Positions 1 to 6,177 of a stretch of DNA of 21,902 nucleotides are shown piece by piece. Below the pieces are notes generated by a model. It saw only the letters and a list, made by a program, of their open reading frames with translations. It made no database searches and was not told the DNA's origin. This DNA comes from a virus, in IMG/VR virus record IMGVR_UViG_3300029264_000380, positions 1 through 21,902 of that record. The stretch is one strand, 5' to 3'. Each line of letters starts with the position of its first letter. The first letter of the stretch is position 1. A program made the translations under genes and the position numbers.

Positions 1-100
1 CAGGGTCTAGCTCAAAGGCCTGATTGATGGTTAGGCCGGCGGACATAAGGCCAATATCCATAAGACCTGCCCCGCAGAAGTACGAGTTCACGGTTATCAA
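1..100 (-). CDS. C5-cytosine DNA methyltransferase, N-terminal fragment (cut by window edge)
   Basis: The last gene of the leftward operon runs off the left edge, leaving 33 codons. The translation contains SYFCGAGLMDIGLMSAG followed by INQAFELDP. This is the SAM-binding motif I layout of Dcm-type cytosine-5 methyltransferases (F-x-G-x-G, then G-L-x-x-A-G, then an acidic residue ending the second strand). I chose a TTG start at 100 because GAGG lies 8-9 bases upstream and an in-frame TAA lies just above it. A GTG at 91 is the alternative. A phage cytosine methylase usually protects phage DNA from host restriction. The catalytic PC motif and target-recognition domain are outside the window, so family identity is firm but specificity is unknown. 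Confidence 0.8.
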   Translation of the reverse strand, partial: MITVNSYFCGAGLMDIGLMSAGLTINQAFELDP

Positions 101-126
101 TGGGGATTACCTCGGTTATGCGGTGG

Positions 127-366
127 CTACTGGCGGTTGTTGGCGATAGCGGGGCGAAGGTGCGGCTTAGGGTCGACCTCGATAAAGCCAGATCCCTTGT
201 AGTCGCCGTCGGTTGCGCGAGCCATATCAACCTCAAGTCTTGCAGAGGCGTTCACTTCAGATGCGACTTGAGCGACGGCGCGCGCCTGGTCAACGGTGTA
301 CTTGCCATCGAGCACGCCACTCATGGTCTTGCCAAGGATTTCGCGCAAATCACTTAGGGTCTGCAT
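127..366 (-). CDS. Small hypothetical phage protein (79 aa)
   Basis: A 79-aa protein beginning MQTLSDLREI, preceded by GGAG at good spacing and overlapping the end of the HNH gene by 17 bases. That supports the internal ATG over the longer open frame upstream. The first half is helical (LGKTMSGVLDGKYTVDQARAVAQVASE written in parts: a helix, a GKYT turn, then an Ala-rich helix), and the second half looks like a short beta region ending in IEVDPKPHLRP. I do not recognise the family. It is translationally coupled to the endonuclease upstream and precedes the cytosine methyltransferase, so it belongs to the DNA-modification end of the left operon. Confidence 0.75.
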   Translation of the reverse strand: MQTLSDLREILGKTMSGVLDGKYTVDQARAVAQVASEVNASARLEVDMARATDGDYKGSGFIEVDPKPHLRPAIANNRQ

Positions 367-997
367 TGGCGTTCTCCATTTTGTTGAGCTTGCGCCGGAA
401 CCATCCGAGGGTAAGCGCGGCGCTCCGGTAGTCGGGCCCGTACCGATCGATGCTGTTGCGCTGCATATTTTCGGCACGGGTAAGGGCCTCAAGGTTCGAT
501 GGGGCGAGGTTGGCGCGATCCTTGTCCTTGAATATGATTATGTGGCCGTCGGGTAGAGGGCCGTTTCGTTCTTCCCATATCAGGACGTGCACGGCCCGCC
601 AGTCCTGCTTTTTGTTGCCGGTATCGGCCACCTTGCGGAACAGTATTCCGTCTTTGCTGACGCGCTCTGCGCCGATTGGCCGCCAGGTGTTTGATGGCTT
701 GCCCCCCAGCTTGAACTGGGTCTCAGTTGATCGCCCGCCAGCCTGCCAACCCTTCTTTCCAGCATTCCAGGTCTTGTGCCCCGGCTTGAACTGTCCGCAG
801 CCTGTGATTGCCTTGTATTCCTCGGTGCGCTTCAGTTGCAGCTTTTGCACGCGGTTATAGATCGAGCTCGTGCCGCGCCCCATAACTTCAGAGCACTGGT
901 TTAAAGAGTGCGTTTTCCACAGATCGCGCAGCACAGCATCCTCCTGTGGCGTCCACGCCTTGTATTCCAGGCGCCGCCGTCCGGTGTTTTTACCCAT
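350..997 (-). CDS. HNH homing-type endonuclease with N-terminal SANT/Myb-like region
   Basis: A 215-aa protein. Residues 14-50 (WTPQEDAVLRDLW, then a Gly-Arg turn and IYNRVQKLQL) look like a SANT/Myb-type helical DNA-binding module. Near residues 130-180 is the phage HNH_3 pattern: WRAVHVLIWEERNGPLP, then GHIIIFKDKD and N-L-x-x-L. The first His is in the VHVLIW segment and the Asn in LAPSNLEAL. GAGG stands 7 bases before the ATG. Free-standing HNH nucleases of this kind are common in phages, where they act as homing endonucleases or in packaging-related cleavage. It sits between two methyltransferase genes and overlaps the next small gene. A selfish homing role is more likely than a restriction partner, but this is inference. 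Confidence 0.85.
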   Translation of the reverse strand: MGKNTGRRRLEYKAWTPQEDAVLRDLWKTHSLNQCSEVMGRGTSSIYNRVQKLQLKRTEEYKAITGCGQFKPGHKTWNAGKKGWQAGGRSTETQFKLGGKPSNTWRPIGAERVSKDGILFRKVADTGNKKQDWRAVHVLIWEERNGPLPDGHIIIFKDKDRANLAPSNLEALTRAENMQRNSIDRYGPDYRSAALTLGWFRRKLNKMENANADPK

Positions 998-1009
998 TGA
1001 TTGCCTCGA

Positions 1010-1834
1010 CTAGAAAAGCACTAACTGCTCTTCTCTGATTATTTGAACTGGCGGTGCAGAGGGCGGTTGTGCCGAATCCAATGGATCCACTTTAGGGCTT
1101 GAATCCATCTCACTGCCCAGTGCATAACCCCGTTCCAGCTTTACGCCCCAAAGCCCCATGATGTGGGCAGGCGTGAACCACTGTTCGCGCACTTCAAGGG
1201 CTAAGGTGTTGCCCAGCACCACAACGGCCGGGATATGCAGCAGCGATAGCTGCAGGAAGGCCATGTGCACCGCGCGGCTGTCTACGTCCTGGGCGACTAC
1301 GTGCATGTGCTGCTGGTAGTTGATGCCTGCCTTGTTCATTGCCTCAGCCATGGCTATCACCATTGCTCCAGCACCTGCAGCGGGCTCGCTGACCCTGACA
1401 AAGCCGCGCTGCCGTATGAGCTCGCGGCAGTTTGCGCCATCCCCAACATTGACTTGAGCGATTAGCGCGCATAGGTGGTAAGGCGTGAAGAACTGCCCAC
1501 GGGCGCTGTTGCCTAGCTCAAGCTCACTGAACACCCTGCCCAGCACATCGTCTGGCCCAAACTCCATCGCCAGGGTCAGCTCGCCGAACATCTTGGGGAA
1601 CAGCTTCTGTTCTGCTGGCTCGTATCGCCCAATCAGCTGCATATATCGAGCCTCACGGCGCTCGTGCTGGGTCAGGTCAGTTGAGTTGGCCAGGGCAATG
1701 GCGGACATTTCAATAAAGTCACCGAACACCTCCCACAAGTGATGCCTGTGGCTGGCCTGATTCAGAAGTTTGATCAAAGCTTTGCGGTGAGATTCGGCGG
1801 TTGTAACTGCTGGAGGCTTGAGACGGGCGTTCAT
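1010..1834 (-). CDS. N6-adenine DNA methylase-like protein (type I M-subunit fold)
   Basis: A 274-aa protein. The open frame extends upstream, but the ATG at 1834 has AGAGG five bases before it and gives a clean start (MNARLKPPAV). The middle carries GQFFTPYHLCALIAQ and then SEPAAGAGAMVIA. The first matches the helix before motif I in N6_Mtase (HsdM-like) proteins and the second is motif I itself (E-P-A-x-G-x-G). AQDVDSRAVHMAFLQLSL follows as motif II. I cannot find a clear N/D-PPY/F catalytic motif; where it is expected the sequence reads VLGNTLALEV and then WFTPAH. The protein may be a non-catalytic or diverged methylase, or its active loop may differ. It lies downstream of ssb in the left operon. 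Confidence 0.8.
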   Translation of the reverse strand: MNARLKPPAVTTAESHRKALIKLLNQASHRHHLWEVFGDFIEMSAIALANSTDLTQHERREARYMQLIGRYEPAEQKLFPKMFGELTLAMEFGPDDVLGRVFSELELGNSARGQFFTPYHLCALIAQVNVGDGANCRELIRQRGFVRVSEPAAGAGAMVIAMAEAMNKAGINYQQHMHVVAQDVDSRAVHMAFLQLSLLHIPAVVVLGNTLALEVREQWFTPAHIMGLWGVKLERGYALGSEMDSSPKVDPLDSAQPPSAPPVQIIREEQLVLF

Positions 1835-1877
1835 GTTCACCTCTGGCCAGCGGCCTGAAGGGGTTAAGCGGTATGAC

Positions 1878-2348
1878 CTAGAAGGGAATATCGTCGTCGA
1901 AGCTGTCGTAATCCGGCGCCGATTGTTGCGCGGATTCTGAAGGTCTCGAGTGCGCAGCAGGGCGCTGCTGAGGCTGGTTTTGCTGCCGTGGCGCCTGGTC
2001 GTTGGGCTTGCCGTCGAGCAGCTGCATCTGGCCGCCGATATCAACGACAACCTCAGTGGTGTAGCGCTTAATGCCATCCTTCTCCCATTCGCGGGTTTGA
2101 AGGCGGCCCTCAATGTAGAGCTTGGAGCCCTTGCGTGCGTACTCGCCGACCACCTCGGCAATGCGCCCGAAGAACACCACGCGATGCCACTCGGTACGCT
2201 CCTGCTGCTGGCCGCTCTGCTTATCTTTCCATGTGTCGCTGGTGGCGAGTGTCACGTTTGCGACTGCGTTACCGTTGGGCATGTAGCGGACTTCTGGATC
2301 GCCGCCACAATTACCGATGAGAATTACTTTATTGACGCCTCTGGCCAT
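1878..2348 (-). CDS. ssb: Single-stranded DNA-binding protein
   Basis: A 156-aa SSB of ordinary bacterial length. The OB fold starts [21 protein letters not shown] and continues through [19 protein letters not shown] and [12 protein letters not shown], all standard SSB signatures. A Gln/Pro-rich linker follows, and the acidic tail ends DDDIPF, the peptide that docks onto host repair and replication partners. I chose the ATG at 2348 because AAGGAG lies 7 bases upstream; an in-frame extension of 16 residues has no family support. It coats single-stranded DNA during phage replication and recombination. Its neighbour rdgC also binds DNA, so the two form a recombination/replication unit of the left arm. 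Confidence 0.97.
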   Translation of the reverse strand: MARGVNKVILIGNCGGDPEVRYMPNGNAVANVTLATSDTWKDKQSGQQQERTEWHRVVFFGRIAEVVGEYARKGSKLYIEGRLQTREWEKDGIKRYTTEVVVDIGGQMQLLDGKPNDQAPRQQNQPQQRPAAHSRPSESAQQSAPDYDSFDDDIPF

Positions 2349-2392
2349 GACTGGCTCCTTGGGGTTATGTGATTTATCGCCGTGCCGCCAGG

Positions 2393-3310
2393 TCAAATAC
2401 CCTGGGGCGCATCTTCACCGCCAAGGGCAGTGCAAATTGATGGGATGAGTTCGGAAAGGGTGCCGCCCATAATCATCAGGGATGCGTCGAGCTGGCTGGC
2501 CATATCATGGCCGGCTTGATCGTCGGCCTCGTCACGCACCAAGTCTTCAAAGCGCAGGCGCTTAATAACGAGCTTGTCAGTCAGGGTGAAGCTAGCCTTG
2601 CTCTGCCACTGCAGTGCGAGCTGGGTTACCTGCTTACCTGCCGACAAGTGCAGCTGAATTTCATCACTGGCCAAGTCTTGGTGCTTGCAGCGCACTTGCC
2701 CAGCTTCGTCACCGGTATCAACCAGCTCGCAGTTATCGCCGATCAGCAGGTCTTCCGGCGCTTTGCCATCCTTAACCCACTGCGTCATGCTTGCGGCCGG
2801 TGCCATCTTCACGCTGACCGGTCGAACGGGGAGGGTGCCAGTGCACTCACGCATCAAGCTCAGCAAGTCTTCGGCTCGTGCAAAGCTGGACGTATCAACC
2901 GCGATCCAGCCATCTGCAGGGCAAATCAGGGCTAACGTAGTCTGGCTGCGGGTGAATGCTCGCGGCAGCAGCTCCATCAACAGCTCATCTTTCAGCGTGT
3001 CGCGCTCTTTCTTGTAGACCTTGCGCGAGTCGCGGTTTTCGATAGCTTCTACCTTCTCGGCCAGCGCTTCCTTGATAACGCTGCCTGGTAGAACGCGCTC
3101 GTCTTTGCGCATGGCCACCAGCCAAAAGCCTGCAGCCACCTGAACGATGTTCTGCGAGTGGCGACCAAATGGCGTGGCCCAGCCAAGGGTATGAGTTTCT
3201 TGACTGGCACAGCTGCGCGCTGGCCTCTGCTCAAGGGCTTGGATCAGTTCTTCAAGGCTGAACGGGATTGCTTGGGAAAAACGGTACAGAATGAGGTTGT
3301 TGAACCACAT
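2393..3310 (-). CDS. rdgC: RdgC-like recombination-associated protein
   Basis: A 305-aa protein matching RdgC in length and in hallmark segments: it begins [11 protein letters not shown], continues with GWATPFG near residue 45 and [20 protein letters not shown] soon after, and has the middle block [18 protein letters not shown]. RdgC forms a ring around double-stranded DNA and restrains RecA loading and strand exchange. GGAG precedes the ATG by about 7 bases. It lies 44 bases upstream of ssb in the same operon. In a phage it may protect replicating ends or steer recombination toward the phage's own pathway; that role is inferred. No lambda Exo/Beta-type pair is seen in the window. Confidence 0.95.
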   Translation of the reverse strand: MWFNNLILYRFSQAIPFSLEELIQALEQRPARSCASQETHTLGWATPFGRHSQNIVQVAAGFWLVAMRKDERVLPGSVIKEALAEKVEAIENRDSRKVYKKERDTLKDELLMELLPRAFTRSQTTLALICPADGWIAVDTSSFARAEDLLSLMRECTGTLPVRPVSVKMAPAASMTQWVKDGKAPEDLLIGDNCELVDTGDEAGQVRCKHQDLASDEIQLHLSAGKQVTQLALQWQSKASFTLTDKLVIKRLRFEDLVRDEADDQAGHDMASQLDASLMIMGGTLSELIPSICTALGGEDAPQGI

Positions 3311-3347
3311 GGTTATTCTCCATACCCCTTAACGGGGAGGGTGGGGG

Positions 3348-3743
3348 TTAGGCCTCGGCGGTGATCTCGACCAGCTCTTGCTGGCGCCAGTCTTCGGCAG
3401 AGGGCAGCTGATAGGCGCTTTGGTACACGGGTAGGCCTTGTTGATTGGCTGCATCTATCTCTGCCAGCGTGCCCGCTGAGCGCTCCCAGCCAGGGCAAAG
3501 CAACACAGCGTCACAGCGCGTCATCAGCTCGAGCGTTGCAGCAAGCCAGAAGCGATCGCCAATATCTGGATCAATCACATCTAGGTCGCCGGTATTGGCG
3601 TGCGGGATGATGGGAGACCAGCCTTTGCGAATGGCGGCCAGCCCGACGGCGCGAGCTGTTTGGATGTTGAGCGTTACGCCTGCGCGCGTCTCTGCGCGGT
3701 AGGGACCGGCGACATACACCACCGGCATTGGTTGCTTTTTCAT
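3348..3743 (-). CDS. Nucleoside 2-deoxyribosyltransferase-like protein (DUF4406 type)
   Basis: A 131-aa protein beginning MKKQPMPVVYVAGPYR. The start YVAGPYR, the central IIPHANTGDLD, and the stretch CDAVLLCPGWERSAGTLAE match the small Rossmann-like DUF4406/deoxyribosyltransferase fold, in which the Asp and Glu of D-A-V and L-A-E line the nucleoside pocket. These phage proteins are presumed to act on nucleotides or nucleotide-like ligands, but the substrate is unknown. The ATG is inside an ATGA overlap with the 32-aa ORF upstream, so translation is probably coupled; its own Shine-Dalgarno is weak. The longer open frame upstream is not needed. Confidence 0.8.
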   Translation of the reverse strand: MKKQPMPVVYVAGPYRAETRAGVTLNIQTARAVGLAAIRKGWSPIIPHANTGDLDVIDPDIGDRFWLAATLELMTRCDAVLLCPGWERSAGTLAEIDAANQQGLPVYQSAYQLPSAEDWRQQELVEITAEA

Positions 3744-3838
3744 GTTTGGCCTATTGAAGTGACGGCGGCAAAGCCAGCCAGGATGGTGCCCCAGAATGCT
3801 ATGAACCTGGCGCAGTCCCACAGAATCAGTCTGAGCAT
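3740..3838 (-). CDS. Tiny membrane protein (32 aa)
   Basis: A 32-aa ORF reading MLRLILWDCARF, then IAFWGTILAGFAAVTSI and GQT. The middle is a plausible single membrane helix. GAGG lies 8 bases before the ATG. Its stop overlaps the next start as ATGA, and its start overlaps the stop of the upstream 69-aa gene, so it fits a tightly coupled run of four genes. Such mini-proteins are easily missed. I do not know its role; a membrane-active early function (exclusion, or modulation of a host membrane protein) is possible but unproven. Confidence 0.6.
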   Translation of the reverse strand: MLRLILWDCARFIAFWGTILAGFAAVTSIGQT

Positions 3839-4035
3839 GGTGTTGGCCTCTGCTGGCGCTGACGTGCATGGCGCTGCGCTACCTCTGCGCCGCTGGCAAC
3901 AACAGCAGCCATTACATCTTGCTCATCAGCACCGATGTAGATCAGCGACCCACCATCAGGCAGTTCTACCGTGAACGAAGTTTCGCCGCTGGCGTGCTTC
4001 AGCTCGGCGATCGCTTGGTGGATGCTGGCGCTCAT
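3826..4035 (-). CDS. Small hypothetical protein (69 aa)
   Basis: A 69-aa protein, MSASIHQAIAELK followed by TSFTVELPDGGSLIYIGADEQD and a C-terminal basic, Gln-rich tail. It starts at an ATGA overlap with the 97-aa gene upstream, so coupled translation is likely; an independent Shine-Dalgarno is not obvious. The strand-rich middle (VELPDGGSLIYIGA) suggests a small beta sheet with one helix on each side. I do not recognise the family. Its 3' end overlaps the next tiny membrane ORF by 13 bases. Confidence 0.7.
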   Translation of the reverse strand: MSASIHQAIAELKHASGETSFTVELPDGGSLIYIGADEQDVMAAVVASGAEVAQRHARQRQQRPTPCSD

Positions 4036-4325
4036 GGGTGGGTACCGTGGAGAGTCGGGCGGGTCAGTGCACCCATAGCCATCATGAAGTTTTTTGCCGC
4101 CCGAGCTTCGCGCTCTAGCTCGCCTGCGCGCTTGTTTAAGGTCCGCTCTATTTCACGCCGGACCCCGCCAATCTCGACCGGCAGCATGGCTCTTTGCTTG
4201 CGTATGTACTTCAAGTCTTTATCAGCCCACTCTTCCAACTCATAGAGGTCTTCGAGCGTGCTGGCCTGTTCCAGCATGAGTATCCGGTAAACCATGAATT
4301 TGACGGCCTGGTCTTTGGTCAGCAT
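4032..4325 (-). CDS. Hypothetical charged helical protein (97 aa)
   Basis: A 97-aa protein starting MLTKDQAVKFMVYRILM with GGAG 6 bases upstream. It is rich in charged residues, and the stretch LYELEEWADKDLKYIRKQRAM and the later IERTLNKRAGELEREARAAKNF look like long helices, perhaps a coiled coil. The open frame extends 56 codons upstream from a TTG at 4493, but that part has low-complexity TTQPPPPF and no good start, so I use the internal ATG. It is the first long gene after the 740-base stretch of tiny ORFs, and its stop overlaps the next ATG as ATGA. No family recognised. Confidence 0.75.
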   Translation of the reverse strand: MLTKDQAVKFMVYRILMLEQASTLEDLYELEEWADKDLKYIRKQRAMLPVEIGGVRREIERTLNKRAGELEREARAAKNFMMAMGALTRPTLHGTHP

Positions 4326-4518
4326 GTTGGCTCCTTGCAGTATTAAGTTGCGCCCATAGGCATGTCTTGCATGCTTACGGACACTGAAAGGGGGAGGGGG
4401 TTGGGTGGTGCTGGTTAATGCATTGGCTGAATAGTCGCGGCCTCGAAAGGCCTTCCCGATAGGTTTAGGCCCCGTGCCGGGCCACCAGGTCAACGGTACG
4501 CACGTTCCGCCCGACTAC

Positions 4519-4666
4519 TCACCAATACATCCCCACAGCAGCCTTTGGCCCTGCCGGGGTGATTGGGCCGATATCCAGCTCCATGCAGCAGTTACGGCCC
4601 CCGCTGCACTTCGACGCTATATGCTTTCGTTGGCCTACCGGTTGCCCGGTTGATGCGGGGTAACAT
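4519..4666 (-). pseudogene. Possible frameshifted small gene
   Basis: Two short frames abut here. The first (4592-4666) reads MLPRINRATGRPTKAY then SVEVQRGP and stops. The second (4519-4584) reads MELDIGPITPAGPKAA then VGMYW. Removing a single G from the GGGGG run at 4598-4602 would join them into one 48-residue protein passing through VEVQRGRNCCMELDIG, which looks more like a natural protein than either piece alone. Neither start has a good Shine-Dalgarno. It may be a real one-base lesion, a sequencing error, a programmed slip, or chance. Confidence 0.3.
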
Positions 4667-4718
4667 CGTTGGCCGATTGGCCCCTACCAGTCAGGTTCTG
4701 ATCAGCGCCTTCTGGCAT
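4635..4718 (-). CDS. Possible 27-aa ORF
   Basis: The frame MPEGADQNLTGRG then QSANDVTPHQPGNR has GAGG 7 bases before its ATG, in the operon direction. It overlaps the start of the next possible ORF at 4666. Nothing about its sequence points to a function. It could be an expressed mini-gene or chance. Confidence 0.25.
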   Translation of the reverse strand: MPEGADQNLTGRGQSANDVTPHQPGNR

Positions 4719-4757
4719 ACGCTGACCTCGATGTGGCGCTATGCGCTTTCGGCTACT

Positions 4758-4868
4758 TCATGGCGTGTCCTCCGATTGATCGCGGCAGTGGTAGGCGGCC
4801 GTTCGCCATTGGTTAAGTGCCGTCTCTCCGGCTGTCACACCTCTTAGCTGGTGTCGCTTGTGATGCAT
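4758..4868 (-). CDS. Possible 36-aa ORF
   Basis: The frame reads MHHKRHQLRGVTAGETAL then NQWRTAAYHCRDQSEDTP and ends in an ATGA overlap with the start-stop ATG AAG TAG. It has only a weak GGCGG upstream, and an in-frame ATG at 4943 would lengthen it to 61 aa. The overlap pattern is typical of real phage genes, but composition alone is not decisive. Confidence 0.3.
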   Translation of the reverse strand: MHHKRHQLRGVTAGETALNQWRTAAYHCRDQSEDTP

Positions 4869-5065
4869 TGCACTGCCGCCAGTGCTGGGTCGCACGGCCA
4901 ACACTGCCCGTCTATCTTTCAGTGTTGGCGCGGCTTGATACATCGAATAGCGTTCTGCTCGGGATCGAACCGGCTCTTATGAGCGCACTCCCCGTTAGGG
5001 TAAGCCCTGACGCCAGGCAGGTGACAAAACGCTAATCGATGCCCTCTCAGTGAAAGGGCGATGGG

Positions 5066-5365
5066 TTATTTTGCGATGTACATTGGCGACAGCGATGCCG
5101 GAACTATGTTGGCTGGCATGCCGTCAACGAACCCCGGCGAACGATGCGCTAGCTGCCCATGCTCCGCCCTTAGCGTTTGGTTGTGGAGAGCGCAAGCCTT
5201 CCGTTTGCGCTTGGCCTTAGCCGCATCAATGCGCCGCGCCTGCACTGGGTCGTCAGGATTGCGATAGTGGCGCGACAGCGGGCGTCCATAGTGGCGCTTT
5301 TGCTCAAGCGAAGAGCCTAAAAATCCAAGGGCCGAAGCAACTCCAGTTAATAGCCTTTTATCCAT
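5066..5365 (-). CDS. Hypothetical basic protein (99 aa)
   Basis: A 99-aa protein starting MDKRLLTGVASALGFLGSSL, with GGAG 7 bases upstream of the ATG. The first 20 residues form a short hydrophobic helix, too short and glycine-rich to be sure of a signal peptide. The middle is very basic (RRIDAAKAKRKRKA), which suggests contact with nucleic acid or with the membrane surface. The open frame extends 8 codons upstream, but the chosen ATG has the better site. The gene follows the LuxR-type gene with its ribosome-binding site overlapping that gene's stop region. No family recognised. Confidence 0.7.
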   Translation of the reverse strand: MDKRLLTGVASALGFLGSSLEQKRHYGRPLSRHYRNPDDPVQARRIDAAKAKRKRKACALHNQTLRAEHGQLAHRSPGFVDGMPANIVPASLSPMYIAK

Positions 5366-5382
5366 TTCTTGCTCCTTATTTA

Positions 5383-5754
5383 TCAACAAATCCGAAACAC
5401 ACTCACATCAACATCACGACGCCCGCCGCCCTTCACTCGGACAATGCGGTTGCGTGTTACTGGCTGGTGGTCGGGGGTGGCCTGTACTGCTGTCATGGCG
5501 ACCATGAGCAGCAGCAGTAGCGGGGTGATAATTGCGCGGCGCATGGCCTCAGCTACTAACTGTGCTCGCCTGCTGGCGCCCAGCTTGAACATGGCGCTGT
5601 AGACGCGCTTGCGCACGCTGTCTGGTGCCAGGCCAACCTCTTTAGCGATTTGCTTGTCCGTATTGCCCTCGGCAACGCGCAGCGTGAAGTCGAGCTCGCG
5701 CTCGCTCAGCAGGCCGGTAACGCCCTGCCAGTGCTCACTGGTTAGGATGGTCAT
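5383..5754 (-). CDS. LuxR/FixJ-type HTH protein with C-terminal membrane segment
   Basis: A 123-aa protein. Residues 15-72 form a GerE/LuxR helix-turn-helix: LLSERELDFTLRVAEGNTDK, then QIAKEVGLAPDSVRKRVYSA and MFKLGASRRAQLVAEA. S-x-R-E, the G-x-T/S-x-x-Q-I-A core and the V-K/R-x-x-V recognition helix are all recognisable. Residues 75-91 (IITPLLLLLMVAMTAV) then form a hydrophobic helix, followed by a short basic tail, so the DNA-binding domain may be tethered to the inner membrane facing the cytoplasm. There is no receiver or ligand domain. GGGAG stands 7 bases before the ATG. It lies just after the terminator that closes csrA, so its expression needs read-through or its own promoter. Its target is unknown. 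Confidence 0.85.
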   Translation of the reverse strand: MTILTSEHWQGVTGLLSERELDFTLRVAEGNTDKQIAKEVGLAPDSVRKRVYSAMFKLGASRRAQLVAEAMRRAIITPLLLLLMVAMTAVQATPDHQPVTRNRIVRVKGGGRRDVDVSVFRIC

Positions 5755-5794
5755 TGCATACTCCCTGCGGCGCGCCGCACGATGAACGAACAGG

Positions 5795-5824
5795 CAAAAA
5801 GAACCCCGCGGGGGTTGCGGGGTT
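5795..5824 (-). terminator. Intrinsic terminator after csrA
   Basis: On the minus strand, AACCCCGC pairs with GCGGGGTT across a 7-base loop (5802-5809 with 5817-5824) and is followed by CTTTTTG. It stands between csrA and the LuxR-type gene, inside the presumed left operon, so downstream genes would need antitermination or another promoter. Confidence 0.85.
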
Positions 5825-5856
5825 AAAGGTTTGGTTCTGGGTGGGTTACAGCGGTG

Positions 5857-6042
5857 CTAGCTGTGAGGAACGCCTGCCAGCTTGCGCTGGTAGATTTCTT
5901 TGCGGTCAATGGCTACGCATTTTGGAGCGGCGGTCGCCAGCCTTACTTGGTTGCCGTGAACGCCTTGCACGGTAATCTCAATTTGGTGGCCGCCTGCGTT
6001 GATGATGATGGTTTCGCCTATCTTGCGTGACAGTGTGAGCAT
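5857..6042 (-). CDS. csrA: CsrA/RsmA-family translational regulator
   Basis: A 61-aa CsrA, the usual length for the family. It reads [18 protein letters not shown], then [21 protein letters not shown] and [12 protein letters not shown]. The RNA-contacting Arg6 and the Arg in the A-I-D-R-K-E-I-Y segment (R47, equivalent to Arg44 of short CsrA) are both kept, so RNA binding is expected. CsrA dimers bind GGA motifs near ribosome-binding sites and usually block translation. AAGGAG lies 8 bases before the ATG, with a second AAGGA next to the start, so self-repression is possible. A phage copy could re-tune host mRNAs (Gac/Rsm network) or phage mRNAs. It ends at a strong terminator. Confidence 0.95.
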   Translation of the reverse strand: MLTLSRKIGETIIINAGGHQIEITVQGVHGNQVRLATAAPKCVAIDRKEIYQRKLAGVPHS

Positions 6043-6177
6043 TTCCTTCTCCTTGGTTGCCTGCTGATAATGTACCTGCCCCTGCTGGCGCTGGTGTGGC
6101 TAAAGCCAGGGGCTAGCGTGAAGGGGTTCACGCTCTTGTTTATTTCCGATGCCGACTCAGTGAATCGGCATGAGAAA
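6043..6177 (-). promoter_or_regulatory. Structured leader of csrA with three hairpins
   Basis: The 135 bases before csrA hold three perfect inverted repeats: ATGCCGA/TCGGCAT (6149-6155 with 6165-6171), GCGTGAA/TTCACGC with a four-base loop (6116-6122 with 6127-6133), and GCCCCTG/CAGGGGC (6078-6084 with 6107-6113). None has a T-run, so they are not ordinary terminators. A GGA lies beside the first hairpin and two more overlap the csrA ribosome-binding site. This could be an RNA control region for csrA. A 13-codon frame (6140-6181) starts at an ATGA overlap with the gene upstream. Confidence 0.5.

Larger units (their letters stand above)
4326..5065 (-). other. 740-base stretch without a long gene; only tiny ORFs
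   Basis: No frame here holds a convincing gene longer than about 60 codons. On the minus (operon) strand there are several very short frames with starts overlapping neighbouring stops, listed separately where a ribosome-binding site or sequence look supports them. At 4753-4780 a perfect GGAGG is placed 8 bases before ATG AAG TAG, a start followed at once by a stop. Plus-strand frames (for example 4563-4847) have no ribosome-binding site and lie against the operon direction. A strong hairpin GGCCT-CGAA-AGGCC lies at 4439-4452, without a T-run. The stretch may be a decayed gene block, a run of mini-genes, or a structured RNA segment. Confidence 0.5.

Noticed and set aside
4439-4452. GGCCT-CGAA-AGGCC hairpin considered as a terminator
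   Set aside because: No T-run on either strand.
4563-5035. Plus-strand frames of 94 and 72 codons
   Set aside because: No ribosome-binding sites, no recognisable family, and they oppose the operon direction.
4985-5040. tRNA-like string on the minus strand (CTCATAA loop and GGTTCGATCC)
   Set aside because: It has a Met-like anticodon loop and a T-loop-like string, but the T stem pairs over only three bases and no acceptor stem could be built. Not a tRNA.
5041-5060. GCCCT/AGGGC hairpin before GGGTTATTTT on the plus strand considered as a terminator
   Set aside because: The T-run is displaced, and no plus-strand gene ends there.
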